From NCBI GenBank assembly GCA_021776735.1, contig JAJFFH010000024.1:23744-87743 (forward strand): DNA of 64,000 nt. Reading direction: 5' to 3'. Position numbers and translations under genes: made by a program. The notes under the pieces were generated by a model that ran no database searches, had not been told where the DNA came from, and saw nothing but the letters and a program-made list of their open reading frames with translations. This document shows positions 37,323 through 47,384 of this stretch, in pieces; within the stretch, counting starts at the first letter, position 1; the number at the start of each line of letters is the position of its first letter. Source of the DNA: Planctomycetota bacterium. Lineage in GTDB: Bacteria > Planctomycetota > PLA2.

Positions 37323-38116
37323 ACCCGAACTGCCCCGACTGCCCGCTCGACGATGCATCCCACGACCGGATCGCTGTCGCCGCACGCCACGACGCGCCCG
37401 ACAAAACCCGCCGTCGCGAACTGATCACCCCCGCGCTGAAGCGTGCGGAGCAACGGCACGGCCGGCCCGGACGGGTGTTCACGCTGCCCCGGATCATGGC
37501 CGCCGCCGCCGTCTTGCTGGCCCTGACTCTTTGGTGGAAGCATACGGACGGCGATGTCTCTGAACCGACCACGCACGCCGACGCGGCGAGATGGCAACTG
37601 CTCGGCGTCGTGGGACCGGTGCGGGTCGCAGTCGAAGCGGCGGTGTACGCGGCGCCGGGAGGCGGCGACAAGTTCACGGTGCGCATCCGCGTCACGAATG
37701 TCGGCGACCGGCCCTTGGGGCTCGATCTCGCCGAGTGCGTGTTCCCGGCCGCCGTCGGCGTCGCGCGTGCGCGGCGGCTACCGGTTCACCCCAACGGTAT
37801 CCGCGCGGGTGCGCCGGTCCTCTCGCCCGCGGCCGAACGGGCGCTGGTCGATGCGTTCGACTCGCTGACGCCGCTCGCGCCGGGCGAATCGCTCGAGTAC
37901 TTCCCAAAAAAGTCGCCGAACACGCGCGCGCGCCTCGACCAACAGCGCGGCACGCACGTGCACATCTTTTTTGCCGGACGCCTGCTCGCGACGGACGGCG
38001 ACGTCGTGTATCTGCCGAGCTGCTCCTCGGACGGCGGTCAGCTCGGCAATTGGCTGCGCCTGCCGCGTCCGTGGACCTGGAAGAAACTGCCGGCGGACGC
38101 CCTCTTGATCCGGTAG
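37319..38116 (+). CDS. membrane-anchored protein, candidate anti-sigma factor
   Basis: 265 residues; the ATG overlaps the sigma-factor stop (ATGA). An N-terminal cytosolic part of ~60 residues with a CPDCP pair is followed by a single membrane helix (IMAAAAVLLALTLWW) and a periplasmic domain rich in beta strands (FTVRIRVTNVGDRPLGLDL). A dispersed-motif copy (37546-37555) encodes HTDGDVS directly after the helix. The arrangement fits an anti-sigma factor, but the N-terminus has no clear zinc anti-sigma HxxxCxxC motif. Confidence 0.5.
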   Translation: MNPNCPDCPLDDASHDRIAVAARHDAPDKTRRRELITPALKRAEQRHGRPGRVFTLPRIMAAAAVLLALTLWWKHTDGDVSEPTTHADAARWQLLGVVGPVRVAVEAAVYAAPGGGDKFTVRIRVTNVGDRPLGLDLAECVFPAAVGVARARRLPVHPNGIRAGAPVLSPAAERALVDAFDSLTPLAPGESLEYFPKKSPNTRARLDQQRGTHVHIFFAGRLLATDGDVVYLPSCSSDGGQLGNWLRLPRPWTWKKLPADALLIR

Positions 38117-38148
38117 CCCCGGCCTGCGCCTCGCTCAGCGGGCAAAAC

Positions 38149-38158
38149 ATCGCCGTCC
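38149..38158 (-). repeat. GGACGGCGAT motif, intergenic
   Basis: Full-length copy (AAAACATCGCCGTCCGTCCG) in the gap between two plus-strand genes, 33 bp after the stop of 37319-38116. Confidence 0.65.
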
Positions 38159-38239
38159 GTCCGCTTTTCTCAGGATTCGTTCACTCCGAGCGGCAAGAGG
38201 GCGTTCGCGCCGTGCCGGGACGGAGGCTATCATTCGCCG

Positions 38240-39733
38240 ATGAGTTCTTTCGAGCAGCTTCGCCAGACGCTTCACGACATCGGTGTTCTCAAGTCCGCGC
38301 GGGCGATCCTGGCGTGGGACCAGGAGACGTACATGCCGCGGGGCGGGGCGGAGCTGCGGGCGAATCAACTGGCGCTGCTGTCCGGGATTATTCACCGACG
38401 CGTGGCCGATCCGGCGCTCGGTGAGATGCTGTCGGCGACGGCGGCGAAGGCCAACGGTGATCCCGACGTCGCGGCCATCGTGCGCGAGTCGACGCGCGAC
38501 CACGAACGGGCGACGAAAGTTCCGGCGGAGCTGGTCGAGGAGCGCGCGCGGGTCACGACGCTCGCGCGGGGCCACTGGGCCGAGGCGCGGACCGAGAACG
38601 ACTTCGCGAAGTTCTTGCCTTGGCTCGAACAGGTCGTGGGCGTTTCGCGGCGGATCGCCGAGGCGCGAGGATACGACGAGAGTCCGTACGACGCGCTGCT
38701 CGACGACTACGAAGCCGGCGCGACCGCAAGCCAGCTCAACGAGATCTTTCCGCCGCTACGCGAGGCGCTGACCGACCTGCTGGGCCGTATTCTCGACTCC
38801 GGCGTCGATGTCGACGACAGTTGCCTCCGGAGGACCTACGCGCCCGACCTGCAAGCACAGTTCTCGCGCATGGTCGCCCAAAAGATCGGTTTCGACTTCC
38901 AGCGCGGGCGGCTCGACTTGACGGTGCATCCGTTTTGTTCGGGTACGGGGCCCGGCGACGTGCGCATCACGACGCGCTACGACAAGAACGCGTTCGACGA
39001 CGGGTTGTTCAGCGTGCTGCACGAGACCGGCCACGGCATGTACGAGCAGGGCCTCGATCCCCGCCACTTCGGCACGCCGCTGGGCGAGTCGTGCTCGCTC
39101 GGCATCCACGAGTCGCAGAGCCGGATGTGGGAAAACCTCGTCGCGCGCAGCCGCGGGTTCTGGAAGCACTTTTACCCCAAGGCGCAGAACCTGTTCCCGC
39201 ACGGCCTCGGTGACACCTCGCTCGACGAGTTCCACCGCGCGATCAACCGCGTCAGCCCGAGCCTGATCCGCGTCGATGCCGACGAGGTCACCTACAACCT
39301 GCACGTGTTCCTGCGCTTCGAACTCGAGCAGGCGATGCTGACCGGTGAACTCGACTGCAAGGATCTGCCGGAAGCGTGGGCCCAAAAGTTCGAAACCGCG
39401 TTCCGCATTCGTCCGCCGAGCGACACGAAGGGCTGCCTGCAAGACATCCACTGGAGTGCGGGCCTGTACGGCTACTTCCCGACCTACACCCTGGGCAACG
39501 TGTACGCGGCGCAACTCTTCGACAAGGCCGAAGAGGATCTCGGCGAGCTCGAGCCGCAATTCCAGCGCGGCGACTTCCGGCCGCTGAAGGACTGGCTCCA
39601 AAAAAACATCCACCGCGAGGGCCGCCGCTACGCCCCGCGCGACCTGATCAAGAAGGTCACCGGAAAAGAGCCCTCGCAGGAGCCGCTGATCCGGCGTCTC
39701 ACGGAAAAGTACGGCGCGGTGTACGGCCTGTAA
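38240..39733 (+). CDS. M32 (Taq-type) metallocarboxypeptidase
   Basis: 497 residues, the normal length for the family. The zinc motif HETGH (in SVLHETGHGMYEQGLDP) and the downstream GIHESQSRMWEN carrying the third ligand Glu are present, with the family signatures DVRITTRYD, FRIRPPSDTKGCLQDIHW and GLYGYFPTYTLGN. A cytosolic enzyme that trims C-terminal residues from peptides. The short C-terminal end is followed by a motif-palindrome composite that may be its terminator. Confidence 0.92.
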   Translation: MSSFEQLRQTLHDIGVLKSARAILAWDQETYMPRGGAELRANQLALLSGIIHRRVADPALGEMLSATAAKANGDPDVAAIVRESTRDHERATKVPAELVEERARVTTLARGHWAEARTENDFAKFLPWLEQVVGVSRRIAEARGYDESPYDALLDDYEAGATASQLNEIFPPLREALTDLLGRILDSGVDVDDSCLRRTYAPDLQAQFSRMVAQKIGFDFQRGRLDLTVHPFCSGTGPGDVRITTRYDKNAFDDGLFSVLHETGHGMYEQGLDPRHFGTPLGESCSLGIHESQSRMWENLVARSRGFWKHFYPKAQNLFPHGLGDTSLDEFHRAINRVSPSLIRVDADEVTYNLHVFLRFELEQAMLTGELDCKDLPEAWAQKFETAFRIRPPSDTKGCLQDIHWSAGLYGYFPTYTLGNVYAAQLFDKAEEDLGELEPQFQRGDFRPLKDWLQKNIHREGRRYAPRDLIKKVTGKEPSQEPLIRRLTEKYGAVYGL

Positions 39734-39750
39734 CGAGAGGCGTCAGGAAC

Positions 39751-39792
39751 GGACGGCGATACCCCTGCGAAACTCCGCTTCGCGGATTTTCG
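39751..39792. terminator. composite of GGACGGCGAT motif and palindrome P4
   Basis: Motif at 39751-39760, 7 nt (ACCCCTG), then CGAAACTCCGC-loop-GCGGATTTTCG at 39768-39792. The same order and 7-nt spacer occur at 59561-59602. It lies in the convergent gap after the M32 gene. Confidence 0.6.
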
Positions 39793-39837
39793 TTGGCCCG
39801 GGCCGCCCGAGGCGGCCCCACTCGCAGGCGCGATGGG

Positions 39838-40641
39838 TCAGTCGTGTTTGCTCGTACGGCGTTCCCAGAGCAGGTGTACGGACTCGATCTGGAATCCGAC
39901 GCGGCGGCAGTTCCTTAGGCTTGTCGTTCCCGGTTCTACGTCGGTGACCACGGTTTCGAGGCCGAGTTCGGCGCTGTCGTGCAGTCGCGCCAACAGCAGC
40001 TCGCGCTGCAGGCCCCGTCCGCGATGCCTGGGATCGGTGTAGGCGTTCGCGAGATAGCCGTGCTTGCCGTCGTCGGTCACAAACAACGTGGCCCAGGCGA
40101 CCGGACTGCCTTTCACGTAGGCAACGAATTTCCGGAACCGGTCCGTGCAGTAGTACTCGCGCTTGGCCGAGCGGACTTCAGCCGGGATCTCTTCGCCCCC
40201 CGCCGACTCCAGCAAATCCAAAAACGCATCGGCGTCGTCGGTGTGCCACCGCCGGATATCGACGCCATCGGCCGGATTCGCGATGTCGCACACGTCATGG
40301 CCGAGATAGCAGAGGCTCTCGGTCTGTTCGAACCCCGCCCGATGCAACCCGTCCTTCAGGTCCGGCGTGCAGTGTTCAAGCCGCAAATCGATCCGCGGCG
40401 CGGCGCCTTCCGATTTGTCGTACCGGTCCAGCATCTCGTCGAACGCTTCGAACGACTCGTCGTCCAAACCAAGCACCCGATTCGCGTAGGTCGATGCAGG
40501 ACGAGAACGATCCACAAGAAGCACAACGCCATGCAGCGCACACACCTTCATCGCGGACGGCGCCGGCGACGAGAGGGTGCGGCACGCATTGAAGAGGGCG
40601 TACTCGACTTCGAGGGCCTGGACTTGTTCGGCAGGAATCAT
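39838..40641 (-). CDS. GNAT-family acetyltransferase
   Basis: 267 residues. The C-terminal ~130 residues hold a GNAT core with the acetyl-CoA loop DPRHRGRGLQRELLLARL (Q/RxxGxG/A) after a beta strand (HGYLANAYTD), and the C-terminal GLETVVTDVEPGTTSLRNCRRVGF. The first half is a separate region, perhaps a second degenerate GNAT fold. The acceptor substrate is unknown. Cytosolic. Confidence 0.75.
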   Translation of the reverse strand: MIPAEQVQALEVEYALFNACRTLSSPAPSAMKVCALHGVVLLVDRSRPASTYANRVLGLDDESFEAFDEMLDRYDKSEGAAPRIDLRLEHCTPDLKDGLHRAGFEQTESLCYLGHDVCDIANPADGVDIRRWHTDDADAFLDLLESAGGEEIPAEVRSAKREYYCTDRFRKFVAYVKGSPVAWATLFVTDDGKHGYLANAYTDPRHRGRGLQRELLLARLHDSAELGLETVVTDVEPGTTSLRNCRRVGFQIESVHLLWERRTSKHD

Positions 40642-40689
40642 GGCTGTTGCCGCGATCCTATTCGATACCGCGTGACGGAGCCGAGATCG

Positions 40690-41271
40690 CTACTCGGGCA
40701 GCCCCAGAAACCACTGGCGCCAGAGCTTGATCTCGCCCCATTCCGGATTCAGTTCGTGGTGCCTCGTTCCATCCGGATCGGTCGTCTCGATGAGCAGATC
40801 CCGCAGCCCGCCCGCGTCGCCGATGCCGCCAAGCCGGGTCGCGAGTTCGAGGTAGTCCAAGACCGAATCCGCGATGCGAATCACCGGCGCGTCGACGTTC
40901 GCCCCGGGGCTCTGTTCGTAGGGCTCCGCCTGGATCAGAAAGACGGGCCACGGCCCTTCGTCCACCGGAAGAAAGACGACGTCCGCATCGTCGCCATCAC
41001 GCGACAAAGAACCGAACTGAATCATGCGCCAACGGACATCGTCGGAGTCCTCGTCCAGATTCTTGCCGAAGTTCTTCGGTCTCACGCCCACGCCCGATTC
41101 CATCAGGCGCTTGACCACGCTGTCGCTCAACCTCTTCATCGCGCGACGCTGGATGCCCGCAGCGTCGAACTCGTCGCCCTCCTCGGGCGTTGCCATCCCG
41201 ACCAAGCCAAGCACAGAGTCCGAGTCCATGAAAAAGCCGATAGGTGATTCAACAATCGCCATTCCAAGCAT
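40690..41271 (-). CDS. hypothetical protein, SUKH-like by size only
   Basis: 193 residues, starting MLGMAIVESPIGF, an ATG at 41262 being an alternative. Acidic in the middle, with a hydrophobic core segment (DADVVFLPVDEGPWPVFLIQ) and WGEIKLWRQWFLGLPE at the end. It is next to the acetyltransferase on the same strand. I cannot assign a family with confidence. Confidence 0.5.
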   Translation of the reverse strand: MLGMAIVESPIGFFMDSDSVLGLVGMATPEEGDEFDAAGIQRRAMKRLSDSVVKRLMESGVGVRPKNFGKNLDEDSDDVRWRMIQFGSLSRDGDDADVVFLPVDEGPWPVFLIQAEPYEQSPGANVDAPVIRIADSVLDYLELATRLGGIGDAGGLRDLLIETTDPDGTRHHELNPEWGEIKLWRQWFLGLPE

Positions 41272-41318
41272 GGCCTGGCCATGCCTGAGGACACGGGCCC
41301 AAGACCGGGCCGATGGAC

Positions 41319-41328
41319 ATCGCCGTCC
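41319..41328 (-). repeat. GGACGGCGAT motif upstream of pyrH
   Basis: Complete copy (ACATCGCCGTCCGTGTGCTT) in the divergent gap between the hypothetical gene and UMP kinase. Confidence 0.6.
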
Positions 41329-41414
41329 GTGTGCTTCCTCCGGACTCGCTTCGGTTCCGTTCTTTTGGTTCGCTGTTTCGGGCTCGCATCCGTCACCTGC
41401 GGTGCGGATAATGG

Positions 41415-42146
41415 ATGCTGATGTCGTCGTCTCAGGCTGTATACAAACGCATTCTGCTCAAGCTCTCCGGGGAGGCGCTGCTCGGATCCCGCGAGTTCGG
41501 GATCGATCGGGCGGTCGTGGCCGATCTGGCCGATCAGATTCGCGAGGTGCGTGAACTCGGTGTGGAGATCGCGCTCGTCGTCGGCGGGGGCAACATCTTT
41601 CGCGGGCTCGGCGACGGGGCGGCGGGGATGGAGCGCGTCACCGCCGACCACATGGGGATGCTTGCGACGGTCATGAACGCACTCTCGTTTCAGGATGCGC
41701 TCGAGCAGATCGACGTGCCGACGCGGCTGCTGACCGGGATCGAGATGCGCACGATCGGCGAACCGTACATCCGGCGGCGGGCCGTGCGACACCTCGAGCG
41801 GGGCCGCGTCGTCCTGTTCGGCGGCGGCACCGGCAACCCGTTTTTTACGACCGACACCGCCGCCGCACTGCGCGCGAGCGAGGTCAGCGCCGACGCCGTT
41901 CTCAAGGCGACCAACATCGACGGGGTCTACACCGCCGACCCGCGCAAGGACTCCAGCGCCCAAAAATTGCCCGAGTTGACCTATCAGCTCGCGGTCGAAA
42001 AGCAGCTCGGCGTGATGGACGGCACGTCGTTCACCCTGTGTCGCGACAACAAGATCCCGATCGTGGTCTTCGACCTGCACCAGCGCGGCAACATCAAACG
42101 CGTCGTCTTGGGCGAACCGATCGGGTCGATCGTACGCGACGGGTAG
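41415..42146 (+). CDS. pyrH: UMP kinase
   Basis: 243 residues. The amino-acid-kinase fold motifs are evident: [74 protein letters not shown] and the C-terminal [16 protein letters not shown]. It makes UDP from UMP for pyrimidine synthesis in the cytosol. The gene is not next to tsf/frr, its usual neighbours in many bacteria; here it stands alone. The ATG at 41415 or 41421 could be used. Confidence 0.95.
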   Translation: MLMSSSQAVYKRILLKLSGEALLGSREFGIDRAVVADLADQIREVRELGVEIALVVGGGNIFRGLGDGAAGMERVTADHMGMLATVMNALSFQDALEQIDVPTRLLTGIEMRTIGEPYIRRRAVRHLERGRVVLFGGGTGNPFFTTDTAAALRASEVSADAVLKATNIDGVYTADPRKDSSAQKLPELTYQLAVEKQLGVMDGTSFTLCRDNKIPIVVFDLHQRGNIKRVVLGEPIGSIVRDG

Positions 42147-42180
42147 CGAACCGTCCGACCCGGAAGGTTCAATAGGGGGC

Positions 42181-42573
42181 GTGAAACGAACCCACCTGCT
42201 CCTGCTCCTGTCCCTCGGACTGCTCCCGCTTCCGGGCTGCGTGGTCGCCGCCGTCGGCGCGGCGGCCTACGGGGTCATCAAGTACAACAACAATGAGGCG
42301 TTGCGCGACTACCGGGCGCCGCTCGACCGCACCTGGGACGCGACGCTCAACGCGCTGCGCGACAAGGGCCACGCAGTCGATCTCGACTCGAAGCCCGGCC
42401 AGACCCGCGGCGAGTACGACGACGACGACGTCAAGGTCACGGTCGAGCGCATCGACGACGAGTACACGCGCGTCCGCGTCCGCTACGGCACCTTTGAGTC
42501 CGACGAGCGCCAGCGCCGCGCCAGGGCACTGCTGAATACCGTCGCCAAGAGCCTCGGCGAGCCCGCGCACTAG
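42181..42573 (+). CDS. small lipoprotein, DUF3568-like
   Basis: 130 residues. Lipoprotein signal with lipobox LPLPGC near residue 20, followed by VVAAVGAAAYGVIKYNNNE, a pattern of DUF3568-family lipoproteins, and a soluble domain of alternating strands (VKVTVERIDDEYTRVRVRYG) and a final helix. Starts GTG, 34 bp after the pyrH stop. Function of the family is unknown; it is expected on the periplasmic face of a membrane. Confidence 0.65.
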   Translation: MKRTHLLLLLSLGLLPLPGCVVAAVGAAAYGVIKYNNNEALRDYRAPLDRTWDATLNALRDKGHAVDLDSKPGQTRGEYDDDDVKVTVERIDDEYTRVRVRYGTFESDERQRRARALLNTVAKSLGEPAH

Positions 42574-42613
42574 GCAGGCGAGAGGTGCAAAGCACCGCCT
42601 GAAAACAGCACAC

Positions 42614-42623
42614 GGACGGCGAT
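42614..42623 (+). repeat. GGACGGCGAT motif, intergenic
   Basis: Full copy (CAGCACACGGACGGCGATGC) before the DUF4129 gene. Its ATG (42622) opens that frame, but the likely start is downstream at 42685. Confidence 0.6.
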
Positions 42624-42684
42624 GCCCGTGCGCCGCGGAATCCAAGAGCGTCCCGGCTGCCCACAACCGGTAGAATCCCGGTTC

Positions 42685-43437
42685 GTGCGTGATTGGATCG
42701 GGATCGTCTTCTGGGTCGCTCTTGGGGGGACCGTCGGAGCCATGGCGGCGCCTGCGCCGGCGGCGCCCGCGGATGCGGACGTCGAGGCGGCGGCGCGGCG
42801 GGTTCTTGAGCCGGGTGAGTACCAGACCTCGCTGCCGTCGCCCGAGCCGATCGGGCCCCGCACCCCACCCCGGCGGACGCGGCGTCCCGATCGCGATCGT
42901 ACATGGGAGCGGGATCGATCGGGCGACGACTCCTCCTCACCGTCGTCGTCAGGAAGCAGCGGCGACACGAACCTGGGCCCGGTCGCGAAGGCGCTGTTCT
43001 ACCTGCTGATCGGGGTCACGGTGATTGCCATCGCATTGATGGTCGGGCGCTGGCTGTCGCAGCCCAAGCAGGCCAACGTGCGCGTCAAGGTCGCCACCGC
43101 GACCGGACCGACGCAGGGACCCCTGCCCCCACCCCCCCTATCCGAACATGAACGACTTGCTTTGGAAGAGCGTTACGACGAGGCCATCCACGTTCTCTTG
43201 TTGAACGCGCTTGCGCCGTTGCGGCAGTCGTACTCCGACGCGTTGACCAGCCGCGAGCTCCTGGCGCGGGTCGGCCTCAAGCCTCCGGCGGAAGACGCGA
43301 TGCGCGGACTCGTGGTGGCTGTCGAACTGAGCCACTTCGGCGCCATCTCCGCCTCACGCGCCGAGTACGACGCGGCCGTGGAGCGGTTCGGGGTCGTGCA
43401 GACCGTCCTGGCCCGGGGAAGGGCCGCCGCGGCGTGA
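42685..43437 (+). CDS. DUF4129-like membrane protein
   Basis: 250 residues from GTG 42685 (DWIGIVFWVALGGTVGAMA as signal anchor). A basic disordered segment, a membrane helix (LFYLLIGVTVIAIALMV) and a C-terminal helical DUF4129 domain (YDEAIHVLLLNALAPLRQ, TSRELLARVGL) follow. First gene of the MoxR block; its stop overlaps the next start (GTGA). A motif-born ATG at 42622 would add 21 residues without the normal anchor at the N-terminus, so I prefer GTG. Confidence 0.7.
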   Translation: MRDWIGIVFWVALGGTVGAMAAPAPAAPADADVEAAARRVLEPGEYQTSLPSPEPIGPRTPPRRTRRPDRDRTWERDRSGDDSSSPSSSGSSGDTNLGPVAKALFYLLIGVTVIAIALMVGRWLSQPKQANVRVKVATATGPTQGPLPPPPLSEHERLALEERYDEAIHVLLLNALAPLRQSYSDALTSRELLARVGLKPPAEDAMRGLVVAVELSHFGAISASRAEYDAAVERFGVVQTVLARGRAAAA

Positions 43438-44667
43438 GCGAGTCGGGCCGTTCGTTCAGCCCGCGGGCGCTGCGTTGGCTTATCGGCATCGCCGCCGCTT
43501 CGTTTCTGGTCGCGGCCGTGTGGGGCATTTTTGGGCCCGAGCTGGTGTCGGAGCGGTCGTTCCGGGCCGACTCGATCAGTCCGTCCGCACTTGGCCACGC
43601 GGCGTTCGTCGATATGCTCCGCGACCTCGGCGTGCCGGTCGTCGTCAGCCGGTACAACTCCGGCGCGAAGGCCGGCCGCTCGTCGCTGCTCATGTTCATC
43701 GAGCCCATCGTCCTGCGGGACTCGCGGGACGTGCACTCGTTGCGGGGCATGATCGAGCGCTCCCAGAAAGTGCTGGTCGTGCTTCCGCGCCGCCGCGCCA
43801 CCCTGGAGAGCGCCGAGCACAAGGGCTGGGCCGCGGAGGTCGAGGAGATTGCGATCGACAACGTCGAGGAACTCCTGCACGAGTTGGGTCTCGGCGGCGC
43901 CGTCGTTCGCCCCGGCAAGGCGACGTTTTCGGCAAGCGAATTCGGGGTGCTGCCTTCCCTTGAGTCGCCTCAGCTCGTGCGATCGAACGACATCACGCCC
44001 ATCGTCGCGTCTGAAGACGGCATCCTGTTCGGCAACGCGCGCTACGGCAACAAGCAGCTCTACATCCTGTCCGACCCGGACGTGATCGCCAACCACGGAC
44101 TCGCGCGGCCCGGCAATCCCGCGTTCGCCTACCGCATCGTCGATTGGGCGCGCGGGCGAGGCCTGCCCGGCGAGGAGCAACCCGCCGTCGTGATCGACGA
44201 GACGACACACGGCTATCTTCGCGAGCCGAGCCTGTACCGCGAGCTGTTTCGCTACCCGCTCGTGCTCGCCACGGCCCAGGCGCTGCTCGCCGCCGCCGTG
44301 TTGCTGTGGGCCTCGTTCGCCCGGTTCGGCCGCCCGCCGCCGGCCCGGCCGTCGCAGGGCGCGGGCCGAACGTTTCTGATCGACAACGTCGCCGCGCTGC
44401 TTCGCTTCGGCGGCCACGCGGACCACGCGCTGCGCCGCTATCTGCGCACGGCGGTGCGCGAACTCAAGGAGCAGCTCCACGTTCCCGCGTCGTTAACGGC
44501 CGACGAGCTGGCCGACCGGTTCGACGCTCGCAGCGGCGACCTGGACCTGAGGGATACGTACACAACCCTCGCCGAAGACATCAAAACCATGCAGGACCGC
44601 CGCATCGACGGCGCCCGGGCGCTCATGCTCGGACGCCGCATTCACCGCTGGAAGGAAGAGATGATCC

Positions 44668-44690
<23 letters not shown>
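43434..44690 (+). CDS. DUF4350-like membrane protein of the MoxR cluster
   Basis: 418 residues. An N-terminal membrane helix ([19 protein letters not shown]), a periplasmic Rossmann-like domain ([46 protein letters not shown]), a second membrane helix (~res 280) and a cytosolic helical end ([18 protein letters not shown]). Typical of the DUF4350 protein next to moxR. It overlaps the moxR gene by 23 bp. Confidence 0.75.
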
Positions 44691-45624
<934 letters not shown>

Positions 45625-45648
45625 GAAACACAGAGCGACGTCAGGAAC

Positions 45649-45658
45649 GGACGGCGAT
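45649..45658 (+). repeat. GGACGGCGAT motif, intergenic
   Basis: Between moxR and the DUF58 gene, preceded by GACGTCAGGAAC; GCGTCAGGAAC precedes the copy at 39751. Confidence 0.6.
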
Positions 45659-45715
45659 GTTGCTGAGACCCGACGACAGCGACGGCGGCGCGGCGGCGCC
45701 CAGGAGCCCTCGGCG

Positions 45716-47026
45716 ATGAAACCGACGCGGCGTTGTGTACTTCTGTTCGCCATCGGCATTGCGGTCGCGCTCCTTCCGGCGACGGTCAACCCGCGCCTGT
45801 GGACGATCTGGTTTGCGTACGTCGGCCTGTCGCTCGTTGCCTGCTGCTTCGACGCGATCTTCGCGCTGCCGGCCAAACGGCTTGAGATCCGCCCGAACGC
45901 ACCGGACACCATCGCGATCGGCGACCGCGGCGTGCTCGCGCTCGAGATCGCGGCCGGCGGCGGTCGCCGTCTCCCTGCGCTCGAACTCGTCGTCGAACTG
46001 AGTGTCCGCTTCGAACCTCTCGACCCGCTGGATCTGCATCCCGAGGGAGACCAGGCGCGCATGGAACTACCCCTTGTCCCGGTTCGTCGCGGCATGGGCC
46101 AAGTGAAAGAAATCTGGGCACGCTGGACCGGCCCGTTCGGCCTGATGCGGCGCACGGCGCGCGGGCGGCCCAAGCTCGACGTCGCGATCGTGCCCGACGT
46201 CGCCGCGGTCCAGCGTACGGCCCTGCGTTTTTTCACGTCGCCCGACTTCATGTCCGGGCTCAAGGTCGAACGGTACGTCGGCGACGGCTCGGAGTTCGAG
46301 TCGCTGCGCGAGTACGTGCCCGGCCTCGACCACCGCGCGATGAACTGGAAGGCGTCGGCGCGCCACCGCAGGCTCGTGTGCACCGAGTTTCGGGCCGAGC
46401 GCAACCACCAGATCGTGATCGCGACCGACACCGGCCACCTCATGGCGGAGCCGCTGCAGGGTGTTCCGAAACTCGACCACGCGATCAACGCGGGCCTCCA
46501 ACTCGCCTACGTCGGCCTGCGCACCGGCGACCGCGTCGGCTGGTACGCGTTCGACAGCGAAGTGCGCACATGGCACGAACCGGACAGCGGCGCGGCGGCG
46601 TTTCGCCGGATACAACACGCGAGCGCAGCACTCGCCTACTCCACCGCGGAGACCAACTTCACGGTCGGGCTCATCGAACTCCTGGGCCGGCTGCGCCGCC
46701 GATCGCTCATCGTCATGTTGACGGACTTCAAGGACACGGTGACCGCCGAATTGATGCTGGACAACGTGAAGCGCCTCGCCCGCCGCCACGTCGTCTTGTT
46801 CGTGGCGTTGCGCGATCCGGAGCTCGAACAGATCGCGGCGCGCGCGCCGGCCGAACTCGACGACCTGTACCGCGCCGTGGTCGCCGACGACTTCGTCCAC
46901 GAACGCCGCCTGGTCCTGCGCCGTCTCCAGCGACTCGGCATCGCCTGCATCGACGCGCCGCCCCAGCGCGTGACCGCCTCCCTGATCAATCGGTACTTGG
47001 ACATCAAGCGAAGGGAGCTGGTGTGA
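45716..47026 (+). CDS. DUF58 von Willebrand-like protein
   Basis: 436 residues. Two N-terminal membrane helices (~10-45), an Ig-like/beta part, then the DUF58 signature YVGDGSEFESLREYVPGLD (~res 185) and a von Willebrand A-like fold (IVIATDTGHLM, DRVGWYAFDSEV, SLIVMLTDFKD). This is the usual membrane-anchored partner of MoxR, 91 bp downstream of it. The substrate of the MoxR-DUF58 pair is not known. Confidence 0.85.
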   Translation: MKPTRRCVLLFAIGIAVALLPATVNPRLWTIWFAYVGLSLVACCFDAIFALPAKRLEIRPNAPDTIAIGDRGVLALEIAAGGGRRLPALELVVELSVRFEPLDPLDLHPEGDQARMELPLVPVRRGMGQVKEIWARWTGPFGLMRRTARGRPKLDVAIVPDVAAVQRTALRFFTSPDFMSGLKVERYVGDGSEFESLREYVPGLDHRAMNWKASARHRRLVCTEFRAERNHQIVIATDTGHLMAEPLQGVPKLDHAINAGLQLAYVGLRTGDRVGWYAFDSEVRTWHEPDSGAAAFRRIQHASAALAYSTAETNFTVGLIELLGRLRRRSLIVMLTDFKDTVTAELMLDNVKRLARRHVVLFVALRDPELEQIAARAPAELDDLYRAVVADDFVHERRLVLRRLQRLGIACIDAPPQRVTASLINRYLDIKRRELV

Positions 47027-47071
47027 GCATCGCCGGAGACATCGGTGTTGGGCGGACGATGAGAAGATCTT

Positions 47072-47189
47072 GCCACAGAGATCACAGAGGGCTTGGTGTT
47101 CGGGCAAGTCGTGGTCAAGGCAGGATCCAGTCCGCGATTGGTGGATGGCATTCAGCGAGTCTCTCTGTGATCTCTGTGTCCTCTGTGGC
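47072..47189. repeat. inverted repeat of CCACAGAG(A)TCACAGAG type
   Basis: GCCACAGAGATCACAGAGG (47072-47090) is inverted against CTCTGTGATCTCTGTGTCC...TCTGTGGCC (about 47159-47189). I associate this word family with dispersed repeats seen in many environmental bacteria. Confidence 0.55.
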
Positions 47190-47346
47190 CAAAAACCAGT
47201 TCCCGGGCGCGGCCGCCCAACAAGCCGATGCAGCGGACGGCCTTCGGTCGCCGCTGATCGGCCGAACCGTTCCGCCTGCGCGCCTTCGGCGCTACGGTGC
47301 GACAGGCCCGCGCTTCGGCGCGACAGGCACCTTCGTGGCTCAAAAC

Positions 47347-47356
47347 ATCGCCGTCC
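47347..47356 (-). repeat. GGACGGCGAT motif upstream of the SpoIIM gene
   Basis: Near-consensus copy (AAACATCGCCGTCCGTTTGC) ending 28 bp before the SpoIIM-like start. Confidence 0.65.
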
Positions 47357-47384
47357 GTTTGCTCTTTTCTGTGGGGTTCTCCTC

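Larger units (their letters stand above)
47027..47384. other. 358-bp gene-free spacer with CACAGAG inverted repeat and motif copy
   Basis: Splits the DUF58 and SpoIIM genes of the block, which are usually close. It holds the inverted CACAGAG element (47072-47189), a GC-rich run of imperfect CTTCGGC words (47243-47325) and a motif copy at 47347-47356. No gene seen. Confidence 0.65.

Noticed and set aside
42622..42684. ATG at 42622 as start of the DUF4129 gene
   Set aside because: The ATG belongs to the dispersed motif; the natural signal anchor begins at the GTG at 42685.
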